NCBI GenBank assembly: GCA_051658525.1
Contig: JBOFMT010000084.1
Location: forward strand, 48,959-112,958
Reading direction: 5' to 3'
DNA length: 64,000 bases
Source of the DNA: JBOFMT01 sp051658525
Lineage (GTDB): Bacteria; Bacillota_I; Bacilli_A; Erysipelotrichales; Erysipelotrichaceae
The position numbers and the translations under genes were made by a program. Below, in pieces: positions 27,395-38,508 of the stretch. The stretch's first letter is position 1; each line of letters begins with the position of its first letter. Below the pieces are notes generated by a model that saw only the letters and a list, made by a program, of their open reading frames with translations, had not been told where the DNA came from and did no database searches.

Positions 27395-29098
27395 TTACTC
27401 CTTTTCTATCGTTATATTTTGTTCTCCAAACAAAGCGATAACTCGATCTTTCGGTGTCTCTTCTTTGCTTGTAGTAACCAATGTTATATCCTCTAAACAT
27501 AGAGGTTGCGGTAACAAGTTTTGTTCCTTTTTTGATAAAAACAGCGATTTTACTCGTTCAACTTGTTCCATATCCAATGCAAAGATATGTTTCGGATTCC
27601 CAAACACCTCTTGCAACAACTCCTGATTTCCTACCTCGTTCGCTATCTCGTTAATTTGATTTGCGACCAAAAGCGAGGAAGCTTGGAACACGATATAATT
27701 TTCACCACTGACAAACACATTGAGTCCTAGTAATAAATTTGCTAACTTCGCCCATTTGATATTTGTTGTATATGCATTTAAATTATGGATTCGCTCTTCA
27801 TTTTCAACTTTGAAAATCCGTTTTGCTCCAACCATCAATCCTAAAATATAATCATCATCGTATGTTGCACTTACTTTCGGCAAGATACTTGGTACGACTT
27901 CTTTTGGTTGTTCCGTTTCCTTTTTGGAAACGATTGGTTCTAAAACTTGAGGTTGCGATGTTTCACGTGAAACATTCATTTGTTTTTCGACGTTTTTTGA
28001 AATTGTTTCAGGTTCGACTTTTGTCTGGAAAACATCTAGCAACTTTAAAAGCAATAATTCAAAATAGCTTGATACATTAGAACTGTATTGATATTTTTGT
28101 AATGTTTCCACTAGCAGTTCAATGGCAGCCAAACGTTGCTTTCGTGATGCAGCCCCTTGTATTTGTTTCACTTGTTCAACACTCAAACAAGTTAATAAGC
28201 GATCACTTTTCGTTAAATCGTAAATCACACTATCCTTCATAATAGCGATCAAATCCGATGTTAAGCGTTTGATATCTGCGCCGGAGTTTAAGAATTTAGT
28301 AGATAAATCCAATACTGCAATACTTTCACCTACACAGATTTTTTCAATAAAATCAACTTTTTGGCTACTACTAATAATTCCATACACATCGTAGATACCA
28401 TCAACTGTTAGCACATCTTCTACATAGGCCAAACACTGATCTAAGATACTTAAGGCATCTCGCATTCCACCGTCAGCCAATTCCGCAATCAATTCCAATG
28501 TTCCAGCTTCAAAACCTTTGGCTTCCTGTTCCATGATATCTTTTAATTTTTCTACCATATCAACAACTTCAACTTTTCCAAAATCAAAGCGTTGACAGCG
28601 CGATAGAATCGTAGGAATTACTTTATGCGGTTCCGTTGTCGCCAAAATAAATATAACGTGTTCTGGAGGCTCTTCAATTGTTTTTAATAGAGCATTGAAT
28701 GCACCTGTTGTCATCATATGAACCTCATCGATAATATACACCTTGTATTTAGCTTCAATCGGAGAGTATTTTACTTTTTCAATTAAATCTCTTACTTCAT
28801 CTACTCCATTGTTACTAGCAGCATCAATTTCGATGATATCAGGATGATTATTTTTTTCCAGCGCAATACAATTTGCGCACAAACCGCATGGGTGATTGGT
28901 TCCTGTGCAGTTAATTGCTTTCGCAAATATTTTTGCAATCGATGTTTTACCAGTACCTCTTGGCCCACTAAAGATATATGCATGCGCAATTTTATTTTGT
29001 TCAATAGCGTTTTTTAACGTTTTCACAATAATCTTTTGCCCTGCAACCTCATCAAAAGTTTTTGGGCGATAGGTTCGATACAGTGCTCTATAACTCAT
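27395..29098 (-). CDS. dnaX: DNA polymerase III subunits gamma/tau
   Basis: DnaX is the ATPase of the clamp loader and also tethers polymerase. The 567-residue protein has Walker A FSGPRGTGKTSIAK (about 43-56), a zinc module CTGTNHPCGLCANC, the DEVHMMTTGAFNALLKTIEEPPEH block and the SRCQRFDF arginine finger. Domain III is followed by a less conserved tau-like C-terminus (from about 370). Codons for NVSRET in that linker form a perfect parS site at 27959-27974. No gamma-type frameshift site was recognised. Confidence 0.97.
   Translation of the reverse strand: MSYRALYRTYRPKTFDEVAGQKIIVKTLKNAIEQNKIAHAYIFSGPRGTGKTSIAKIFAKAINCTGTNHPCGLCANCIALEKNNHPDIIEIDAASNNGVDEVRDLIEKVKYSPIEAKYKVYIIDEVHMMTTGAFNALLKTIEEPPEHVIFILATTEPHKVIPTILSRCQRFDFGKVEVVDMVEKLKDIMEQEAKGFEAGTLELIAELADGGMRDALSILDQCLAYVEDVLTVDGIYDVYGIISSSQKVDFIEKICVGESIAVLDLSTKFLNSGADIKRLTSDLIAIMKDSVIYDLTKSDRLLTCLSVEQVKQIQGAASRKQRLAAIELLVETLQKYQYSSNVSSYFELLLLKLLDVFQTKVEPETISKNVEKQMNVSRETSQPQVLEPIVSKKETEQPKEVVPSILPKVSATYDDDYILGLMVGAKRIFKVENEERIHNLNAYTTNIKWAKLANLLLGLNVFVSGENYIVFQASSLLVANQINEIANEVGNQELLQEVFGNPKHIFALDMEQVERVKSLFLSKKEQNLLPQPLCLEDITLVTTSKEETPKDRVIALFGEQNITIEKE
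27959..27974. other. parS chromosome-partitioning site inside dnaX
   Basis: The 16-mer TGTTTCACGTGAAACA is an exact palindromic match to the consensus bound by ParB/Spo0J. It lies in the tau linker region of dnaX, about 12 kb left of the origin cluster. The parA/parB genes are not in the window. Confidence 0.9.
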
Positions 29099-29141
29099 AA
29101 TTCACCTACTCTCTTTCTTTATTATATCAAAAATAGTGCCA

Positions 29142-29615
29142 TTACGACACTATTGTTTTTGCTTTTTGAAGGCGTTTTACGCGAAAAAAATCTTTCATTA
29201 AAGTTGCACATTCTTGTTCTAATACGCCACCTTGCCACGTAGGGTAATGATTAAAGCCAGGTGTTTCAAACATCTTCATACAACTATCGACACAACCACC
29301 TTTGGGATCATATGCACCATATACTACGTGCTTAATTCGTGCTTGCACGATAGCTCCTGCACACATAGGACATGGTTCCACCGTTACATATAACGTACAA
29401 TCTTCCAAGCGCCAGCTGCCTAGCTTTTTACAAGCTCGTTCAATTGCTCGAACTTCAGCATGAGCCGTTGATAATTGATTGTGTTCTCGCCAATTATACG
29501 CTTTTGAAATCACAGTTCCAATCGGATCCACAATTACACATCCAATTGGCACTTCATCTTTTATTGCCGCTTTTTTCGCTTCTTTTATTGCTAATTTCAT
29601 ATATTGTTCGTGCAT
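29142..29615 (-). CDS. tadA: tRNA-specific adenosine deaminase
   Basis: TadA deaminates A34 to inosine in tRNA-Arg(ACG), expanding wobble reading. The protein has the zinc-deaminase motifs TAHAEVRAIE (HAE with the catalytic Glu) and VEPCPMCAGAIVQARI (PCxxC). ATG 29615 (157 aa, MHEQYMKLAIKEAKKAA) is chosen over an upstream in-frame ATG at 29657. That longer form would overlap the SRP RNA gene, and GAGGT lies 5 bases before 29615. dnaX-SRP RNA-tadA clustering is a common Firmicutes arrangement. Confidence 0.96.
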   Translation of the reverse strand: MHEQYMKLAIKEAKKAAIKDEVPIGCVIVDPIGTVISKAYNWREHNQLSTAHAEVRAIERACKKLGSWRLEDCTLYVTVEPCPMCAGAIVQARIKHVVYGAYDPKGGCVDSCMKMFETPGFNHYPTWQGGVLEQECATLMKDFFRVKRLQKAKTIVS

Positions 29616-29640
29616 AAGACACCTCTGTTTGGATAAAATA

Positions 29641-29723
29641 AAAGCTATCACACACACTAGAGCTTCCTTAAGGCTGCTTCCTTCCGGACCTGACCTGATT
29701 CGTAAGATAATGTTGTGATAGCT
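29641..29723 (-). ncRNA. ffs: Signal recognition particle RNA, short 4.5S type
   Basis: The minus strand carries the SRP tetraloop domain GGTCAGGTCCGGAAGGAAGC followed by AGCC, the Ffh-binding hairpin. Terminal arms AGCTATCAC and GTGATAGCT close an RNA of about 80 nt, which ends in TTTTATTTT. It therefore lacks the Alu domain found in the roughly 270-nt Bacillus SRP RNA. A promoter with the right spacing places the start at about 29722. It partners with Ffh (not in the window) in co-translational membrane targeting. Confidence 0.93.
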
Positions 29724-29728
29724 ATTAA

Positions 29729-29757
29729 ATTATACTAAATATTGGCTAAAATTGCAA
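29729..29757 (-). promoter_or_regulatory. Promoter of the SRP RNA gene
   Basis: TTGCAA (29752-29757), a 17-base spacer and TATAAT (29729-29734) on the minus strand. The expected start, 6-7 bases on, coincides with the 5' end of the RNA's closing stem. Confidence 0.8.
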
Positions 29758-29796
29758 CCCTTCGCTGCAAATTCCTACTTCTTACTATTACATAAT

Positions 29797-29828
29797 AATC
29801 CCGATGTTTCACGTGAAACATCGGGATT
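29797..29828. other. parS site at the centre of a 32-bp perfect palindrome
   Basis: The core 29805-29820 is TGTTTCACGTGAAACA, an exact parS. It is extended by 8 further complementary bases on each side (AATCCCGA / TCGGGATT), so all 32 bases are self-complementary. It lies 3 bases downstream of the serS stop. As RNA it could fold into a 14-16 bp hairpin, but only weak T-richness follows on the serS strand, so a terminator role is uncertain. Confidence 0.88.
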
Positions 29829-29831
29829 GTA

Positions 29832-31121
29832 TTATTTTTTAACTGTAATAACTTTTTTTCCACCCATATAAGGTTGTAATGCTTCTGGAACCAATACACT
29901 ACCATCTTCTTGCATATTGTTTTCTAAGAAGGCAATTAACATACGTGGAGGTGCTACCACTGTATTATTTAATGTATGAGCAAAGTATTTTGACTTATCT
30001 TCCCCGTTTACACGGATTGCCAAACGACGTGCTTGTGCATCTGTTAAGTTTGAACAACTTCCAACTTCGAAGTATTTTTGTTGACGTGGGCTCCATGCCT
30101 CCACATCGATACTCTTTGATTTCAAATCCGCTAAATCTCCTGAACAACATTCAATTGCACGAACTGGAATATCTAAAGTTCTAAAGAAATCAACCGTATT
30201 CATATATAATTTTTCAAACCACATTTGTGACTCTTCTGGTTTACATACAACGATCATTTCTTGTTTTTCAAATTGGTGAATACGATATACACCACGTTCT
30301 TCAATACCGTGTGCTCCTTTTTCTTTACGGAAACATGGAGAATAACTTGTTAAAGTATATGGAAGTTTTGGTTCTTCGATAATCGTATCAATAAATTTAC
30401 CAATCATCGAGTGCTCACTCGTACCAATTAAATACAAGTCTTCCCCTTCAATTTTATACATCATGCTTTCCATCTCGTTAAAGCTCATAACACCAGTTAC
30501 TACACTTGAACGAATCATATATGGTGGAATTACATAATCAAAACCACGGTCAATCATAAAATCACGAGCGTATGAAATTACCGCTGAATGCAAACGTGCG
30601 ATATCTCCTTGTAAGTAGTAAAATCCACTACCTGCAACTTTACGAGCTCCATCCAAATCAATTCCATCAAATTGTTCCATAATTTCCGTGTGATAAGGAA
30701 TTTCATAAGCTGGAACTACTGGTTCTCCAAATCGAGCAACCTCCACATTCTCACTATCATCTTTTCCAATAGGAACTGTTTCATCGATAATATTTGGTAA
30801 AACTAGCATTATTTCTTTTAGTTTATCAGCTACTTCTACTTCTTGAACTTCAAGTTCTGCCAATTTCTTCGCAAAGTTCGCAACTTCTTGTTTCGCTTTT
30901 TCTGCTTCTTCGCGCTCCCCTTTTCCCATCAGCACTCCAATTTGTTTACTGATTTGATTTCTCTTTGCACGTAATTCCTCAGCTTCTTTTTTTGTAGCAC
31001 GATTTAGTTCATCCAATCGTTGTGCTTCATCAACCATTTCAAGCTTGTGATCTTGAAATTTTTTCTTTAAATTTTCTTTTACTAATTCTGGATTTTGTCG
31101 AATCAAAGCAATATCTAACAT
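29832..31121 (-). CDS. serS: Seryl-tRNA synthetase
   Basis: SerS charges tRNA-Ser (and tRNA-Sec where present). The 429-residue class II enzyme begins with MLDIALIRQNPELVKENLKKK. The antiparallel coiled-coil arm for the tRNA long variable stem follows (about 30-100). Then come motif 2, CFRKEKGAHGIEERGVYRIHQFEK, and motif 3 in NGEDKSKYFAHTLNNTVVAPPRML. It is preceded by a T-box leader that senses uncharged tRNA-Ser and by its own promoter, so expression rises on serine starvation. Confidence 0.98.
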   Translation of the reverse strand: MLDIALIRQNPELVKENLKKKFQDHKLEMVDEAQRLDELNRATKKEAEELRAKRNQISKQIGVLMGKGEREEAEKAKQEVANFAKKLAELEVQEVEVADKLKEIMLVLPNIIDETVPIGKDDSENVEVARFGEPVVPAYEIPYHTEIMEQFDGIDLDGARKVAGSGFYYLQGDIARLHSAVISYARDFMIDRGFDYVIPPYMIRSSVVTGVMSFNEMESMMYKIEGEDLYLIGTSEHSMIGKFIDTIIEEPKLPYTLTSYSPCFRKEKGAHGIEERGVYRIHQFEKQEMIVVCKPEESQMWFEKLYMNTVDFFRTLDIPVRAIECCSGDLADLKSKSIDVEAWSPRQQKYFEVGSCSNLTDAQARRLAIRVNGEDKSKYFAHTLNNTVVAPPRMLIAFLENNMQEDGSVLVPEALQPYMGGKKVITVKK

Positions 31122-31137
31122 GTGTAATTTCTCCTTT

Positions 31138-31364
31138 TTTTAATAAAAAAAAGGGTGGCGTAATCAAGGGACGATACCTCGTGTTGCCACCCTTTTTATT
31201 TTATGTTTCATAAAATATCTCATGGTTGTAACGTAAACCAACGGAATTAGCTACTTGATTCACCAATTCACTCCTGGGTTGATTTCATTATAGTTGAATT
31301 CATGACTCGCACCGACCGCCATGTCTCTGGTAATCTCCTATAATTACTTATCCCAATCATCGTT
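31138..31364 (-). ncRNA. T-box riboswitch (serine) in the serS leader
   Basis: The minus-strand leader has the T-box AGGGTGGCAACACGAGG (31178-31194), which can form an antiterminator. The competing terminator has arms AAGGGTGGC and GCCACCCTT (31151-31194) and ends in T8. Upstream, Stem I shows the AAGTA element opposite GAAATCAAC. Reading GAA-A-TCA places a serine specifier UCA at 31280-31282, to pair with the UGA anticodon. The specifier assignment is by pattern; the T-box itself is clear. Confidence 0.92.
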
Positions 31365-31368
31365 TGTT

Positions 31369-33879
31369 CTATTTTACCTCATTCGAAGCTGCACTGTCAA
31401 CAACTTCGATTGTAGTTTCCTCTAGATTTTCGTCAATCTCAATTTCCTCTTCTTGCGGATCTACTAAAGCAATCTTCGCAACTTGTGAATTTTCATTAAG
31501 ATTTATCAAGCGAACACCTTGTGTTGCTCGGCTATACGTACCTACATTTTCCAACGAGATACGGATAATGATTCCATCATCAGAAATAATGATTGCATCC
31601 TCGTGTCCACTCACCGCGCGGACAGAGATTAGCGATCCTGTTTTCTCGGTGATATTCATTGTTTTTACACCTTTACCACCACGTGAAGTTAAACGATAGT
31701 CTTGGAATGGCGTTCGTTTTCCATAACCATATTCAGATACCGATAAGATATATTCCCCTTCTGACGAAGTTGATAATCCTACAACGCTATCTTCTTCTGA
31801 AATTGAGATTCCTCTTACACCACTTGCGCTACGCCCCATAATACGAATATCTTCTTCGTGGAATCGGACAGCTTTCCCGTTGCTTGCTGCAATGATAATT
31901 TCATCATTACCTGATGTTTCTTTTACTGCTACTAGTTCATCGTCTTCTCGTAAACTAATCGCAATCTTACCGTTTTGACGGATAGAATCAAATTCTTCCA
32001 TCGCAACACGTTTTACAACACCATGTTTGGTTGCAAACAAGAGGTTTTTACTCTCACTATCACGTTTTACTGCGATTAATGCGTTGATTTTCTCATCCTT
32101 ATCTAGATTTAATAAATTAACGACAGGTAATCCTTTTGCTGTTCTTGAAGCATTTGGAATTTGGAATCCGCGAACACGGTACACTTTCCCTTTACTCGAG
32201 AACAACATCAAATGATCATGTGTTGACATTGTTAGTAATAAATCTACAATATCATCCTCATTCACACTCATTCCTTTGACTCCCTTACCACCTCTATTTT
32301 GCGTACGATAAGTATCAACAGGAAGACGCTTGATATATCCATTTACTGTCATTGAAATAACAACATCTTCTTCTGGAATTAAATCTTCGTCAGTCATATC
32401 AAAATCAGCATCGCTAATTTGTGTTCTACGGTCATCACCATAACGTGCAGCAACTTCTGTTAGCTCTGTGCGAATGATCGTTCTAACACGTTCTGGGCTT
32501 TGTAAGATATCTTCTAAGTCTGCAATAACAACCAATAAGTTTTGATATTCGCCTTCGATTTTCTCACGTTCCAACCCGGTAAGTCGTTTGAAACGCATTT
32601 CTAGGATTGCTGATGCTTGAATATCACTCAATCCAAAGCGTTCCATCAATCCCAATTGCGCCGATTTATCATCGTTTGAACTACGAATAAGCGCGATAAT
32701 CGCATCAATATGATCGAGTGCAATACGCAATCCTTCTAAAATATGTGCGCGGTCTTTCGCTTTATTTAACTCAAATCTAGTACGGCGTTCCGTAACTTCG
32801 ATTTGATGACCAATATAACTATGAAGTGCATCCTTCAATCCCAATTGTTTTGGAGTACCATCAATTAGTGCCAGTACATTTACACCAAATGAAGTTTGAA
32901 GTGATGTCATACGGTATAGTTGATTCAAAATAACTTCTGCTTGAATATCACGACGCAATTCAATTACAATTCGAATTCCATCACGATTGGATTCATCACG
33001 TAAATCAGTAATCCCTTCAATTGCTTTATCACGTACCAATTGTGCAATTTTTTCAATCAAATTTGCTTTATTAACTTGATATGGAATTTCACTTACAATA
33101 ATTCGCTTTTTCCCATTAGGCAATTCATCTACATCACAAACAGAGCGTGTAATAATCGATCCACGACCTGTCTCAAAAGCTGATTTAATACCAGAGCGTC
33201 CTAAAATGATTCCACCCGTTGGAAAATCTGGTCCTTTGATATGTTGTGACATCAAATCCATCACACTGATATCAGGATCATCCATCATTGCTAGTGTAGC
33301 CTGAATTACTTCTCGTAAGTTATGAGGTGGAATATTGGTTGCCATACCTACCGCAATACCCATTGAACCGTTTACTAGTAGATTCGGGAAACGTGCAGGT
33401 AAAACGGAAGGTTCTTGCTCCTCGCCATCATAGTTATCAACGAAGTTTACCGTATCTTTATTGATATCCTTCATCATTTCCATGGCAATTTTTGACATAC
33501 GAGCTTCTGTATAACGCATCGCAGCTGCTCCATCACCATCGATAGAACCAAAATTTCCATGACCTTGTACCAATTCATATCGGTAGGAAAAATCTTGTGC
33601 CATACGTACCATTGCATCATAAACAGCAGTATCACCATGTGGGTGATACTTACCAATTACATCCCCTACGATACGTGCGGATTTTTTATATGGTTTATCC
33701 GCATGCATTCCCAATTCATTCATAGAATGTAAAATACGGCGGTGAACAGGTTTTAAACCATCACGCGCATCTGGTAATGCACGTGAAACAATAACGGACA
33801 TTGCATAATCTAGAAAAGAATTCCGCATCTCCGATGTGATATTGATATTGATCAACTTATTTTTATTCGTCTCCATCAT
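31369..33879 (-). CDS. gyrA: DNA gyrase subunit A
   Basis: GyrA is the DNA-cleaving subunit of gyrase. The 836-residue protein has the quinolone-resistance region [23 protein letters not shown]. The catalytic tyrosine is in [13 protein letters not shown]. The GyrA box QNRGGKG sits at the start of the C-terminal DNA-wrapping beta-pinwheel, which distinguishes gyrase from topoisomerase IV. An acidic tail follows. The serine of the quinolone region is present as PHGDTAVY with a Thr at the usual Ser/Thr position. It follows gyrB by 6 bases. Confidence 0.98.
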   Translation of the reverse strand: MMETNKNKLININITSEMRNSFLDYAMSVIVSRALPDARDGLKPVHRRILHSMNELGMHADKPYKKSARIVGDVIGKYHPHGDTAVYDAMVRMAQDFSYRYELVQGHGNFGSIDGDGAAAMRYTEARMSKIAMEMMKDINKDTVNFVDNYDGEEQEPSVLPARFPNLLVNGSMGIAVGMATNIPPHNLREVIQATLAMMDDPDISVMDLMSQHIKGPDFPTGGIILGRSGIKSAFETGRGSIITRSVCDVDELPNGKKRIIVSEIPYQVNKANLIEKIAQLVRDKAIEGITDLRDESNRDGIRIVIELRRDIQAEVILNQLYRMTSLQTSFGVNVLALIDGTPKQLGLKDALHSYIGHQIEVTERRTRFELNKAKDRAHILEGLRIALDHIDAIIALIRSSNDDKSAQLGLMERFGLSDIQASAILEMRFKRLTGLEREKIEGEYQNLLVVIADLEDILQSPERVRTIIRTELTEVAARYGDDRRTQISDADFDMTDEDLIPEEDVVISMTVNGYIKRLPVDTYRTQNRGGKGVKGMSVNEDDIVDLLLTMSTHDHLMLFSSKGKVYRVRGFQIPNASRTAKGLPVVNLLNLDKDEKINALIAVKRDSESKNLLFATKHGVVKRVAMEEFDSIRQNGKIAISLREDDELVAVKETSGNDEIIIAASNGKAVRFHEEDIRIMGRSASGVRGISISEEDSVVGLSTSSEGEYILSVSEYGYGKRTPFQDYRLTSRGGKGVKTMNITEKTGSLISVRAVSGHEDAIIISDDGIIIRISLENVGTYSRATQGVRLINLNENSQVAKIALVDPQEEEIEIDENLEETTIEVVDSAASNEVK
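31371..31400 (-). promoter_or_regulatory. T-box-serS promoter overlapping the end of gyrA
   Basis: TTGACA (31395-31400), an 18-base spacer and TAAAAT (31371-31376) on the minus strand, lying in the last codons of gyrA, so serS is independent of the gyrase operon. Confidence 0.65.
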
Positions 33880-33885
33880 TGCCTC

Positions 33886-36903
<3,018 letters not shown>

Positions 36904-36907
<4 letters not shown>

Positions 36908-37107
36908 TTTAAAGTAATAACGCGACCTTCAATTACAATCGTATCGTTAGCATAAAGTTTACGACCACGACGATTTTCTTTTTCACCATTCACAGCAATA
37001 GCCAATTCCTTAACAGCAAATTTTGCTTCGCCTCCAGATTGGATAAAGTCAGCAATTTTTAGTAACTGACCTAATGTAATATATTCTGTATCTAATTTAA
37101 TTTCCAT
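36904..37107 (-). CDS. yaaA: S4-domain RNA-binding protein YaaA
   Basis: This 67-residue S4-like protein sits between dnaN and recF in most Firmicutes; a ribosome-related role is suspected, but the function is not established. The S4 pattern is TLGQLLKIADFIQSGGEAKFAV...VNGEKENRRGRKLYANDTI. I start at ATG 37107 because AGAGGT lies upstream and the extra N-terminal residues of a longer frame overlap the promoter. It leads the yaaA-recF-gyrB-gyrA operon and is separated from dnaN by a terminator. Confidence 0.92.
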
Positions 37108-37135
37108 AAGAATACCTCTTGCTTTATTCAATTCT

Positions 37136-37164
37136 ATTATAACATAAAAACGGTTAAATTTCCA
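37136..37164 (-). promoter_or_regulatory. Promoter of yaaA-recF-gyrB-gyrA with extended -10
   Basis: TGGAAA (37159-37164), a 17-base spacer and TATAAT (37136-37141), with TGT directly before the -10. It lies between the dnaN terminator and yaaA. Confidence 0.7.
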
Positions 37165-37218
37165 TGTTATTTGATTCTTAGCCTTTACCCCTATCGAATG
37201 CATAAAAAACCGTTAGAA

Positions 37219-37245
37219 AGAAAAAAAAGCCCGATATAGGGCTTT
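37219..37245 (-). terminator. Terminator of dnaA-dnaN
   Basis: AAAGCCC and GGGCTTT arms around TATA-type loop bases, followed on the minus strand by TTTTTTTC, overlapping the dnaN stop codon. Confidence 0.85.
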
Positions 37246-38362
37246 AAGAATATGTTCTTACTGGCAATACCAATTGCAAAATAGTTTCATCTTCCATACT
37301 TGTAATTACGAAAGGTTTCATTTCACCGCAAAAACTAAATTTTACCATCGATCCACCAATTGCTTTGATCGCATCAAAGACATAGCGTCCATTAAATGAA
37401 ATTTCCAATGGCATACCATGGAATTGTGCACTTTGAAGTTCTTCTGTAGAAGAACCAACTTCTAATGAACGTGTTGATAAAACAGAATTGCGTTCACTCA
37501 TTGCCAATTTTATAACACTAACTCCATCATTTTTAATAAACGAAGCACGGTCAATCGCGCCTAAAATTTCTTTGGAATCCAGTACCAAATCAAATTCAAA
37601 GGTTTCAGGTACCAAACGTTTTGTTTCTGGATATGCTCCATCGATTAAACGCGTTTGAATGATTGTTTGATCGATAATGAATTGTACTTTTTTATCTGAA
37701 ACTGCAATTTCAATGGTACCTTCATGATCGATTGTTTTGCTTACTTCATTTAAGCTTTTCGCTGGAATCGTAATATTAAACGTAACGTCTTTTTCAAGTG
37801 GAATTAACTTACGAGCCAAGCGATAAGAATCAGTAGCAACCATTTCCAATCGTTGGTTTGCGCATGTTAAGTTTACACCCGTTAATACTGGACGTGTCTC
37901 TTTATCACTTGCAGCAAATGAAGTTTGACTAATTGCATTTTTTAATACATCTGCTTCTAGCGTAAAATGACGATCAGGTTTATAGAAATCAATCATTGGA
38001 TAGTCTTGTGCATTCATTCCATTGATACGGAACTCTGCTGTACTACCACTGATTTTTGTTAATGCGTTTTCGATAATTTCTACTTCAATCGTGTCGTGAT
38101 CAATTTTACGAACGATATCTAAAATATACTTCGCTTCAATTACAATAGAACCCTTGTTATAGATTTCCAAGAGATAACTACGGTTAGTATCCAAACGAGT
38201 TTGAATAGATACATCGGAGTCACTACCTGTTAAATACATACAATCTTCTAATACTTCAAGTTTAATTCCTGAGAAAGCAGGAAGTGGTGAATAACTAGAG
38301 ATGGCTCTGGATACGGTTTGTAATGCAATGTAAAACTCTTTTTTTGAGACTTTAAAATACAT
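37244..38362 (-). CDS. dnaN: DNA polymerase III sliding clamp (beta)
   Basis: DnaN forms the ring that tethers polymerases and repair factors to DNA. The 372-residue protein has the three-domain clamp layout. Recognisable segments are the N-terminal MYFKVSKKEFYIALQTVSRAIS, INGMNAQDYPMIDF (end of domain 1), TGVNLTCANQRLEMVATDSYRLA (domain 2) and the C-terminal PFVITSMEDETILQLVLPVRTY. It follows dnaA with 146 bases between, which hold part of the origin. A terminator closes the unit, so recF and gyrase genes are transcribed separately. Confidence 0.98.
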   Translation of the reverse strand: MYFKVSKKEFYIALQTVSRAISSYSPLPAFSGIKLEVLEDCMYLTGSDSDVSIQTRLDTNRSYLLEIYNKGSIVIEAKYILDIVRKIDHDTIEVEIIENALTKISGSTAEFRINGMNAQDYPMIDFYKPDRHFTLEADVLKNAISQTSFAASDKETRPVLTGVNLTCANQRLEMVATDSYRLARKLIPLEKDVTFNITIPAKSLNEVSKTIDHEGTIEIAVSDKKVQFIIDQTIIQTRLIDGAYPETKRLVPETFEFDLVLDSKEILGAIDRASFIKNDGVSVIKLAMSERNSVLSTRSLEVGSSTEELQSAQFHGMPLEISFNGRYVFDAIKAIGGSMVKFSFCGEMKPFVITSMEDETILQLVLPVRTYS

Positions 38363-38413
38363 TGTTATGCTCCCTTCTTATATATCTTTTTATAAGAATA
38401 ACTACTATAAGGC

Positions 38414-38497
38414 TGTGGATAATGTGGAAAACTTCAAAATATCCCCATTTCTACTACTTTATTTTAACAAATTTGGCTATGGATTAAAAGTGGATAA
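38414..38497. other. Origin, downstream part: DnaA boxes, candidate DnaA-trio and AT-rich unwinding region
   Basis: Between dnaA and dnaN are TGTGGATAA (38414-38422, perfect box), directly abutting TGTGGAAAA (38423-38431), and AGTGGATAA (38489-38497, one mismatch). After the first two comes a C-run (38443-38446), then CTACTACTTTATTTTAAC (38451-38468). This is the arrangement box - GC patch - trinucleotides - AT-rich DNA described for Bacillus unwinding elements. The trio assignment is inference. Confidence 0.75.
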
Positions 38498-38508
38498 TTG
38501 TTGATAAC

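Noticed and set aside
29616..29657. N-terminal extension of tadA
   Set aside because: It overlaps the SRP RNA gene and lacks a ribosome-binding site; ATG 29615 has one.
33775..33790. Third parS-like sequence in gyrA (TAATGCACGTGAAACA)
   Set aside because: Only one half is perfect; 13 of 16 positions match and the palindrome is broken. It is explained by codons for VSRAL in gyrA.
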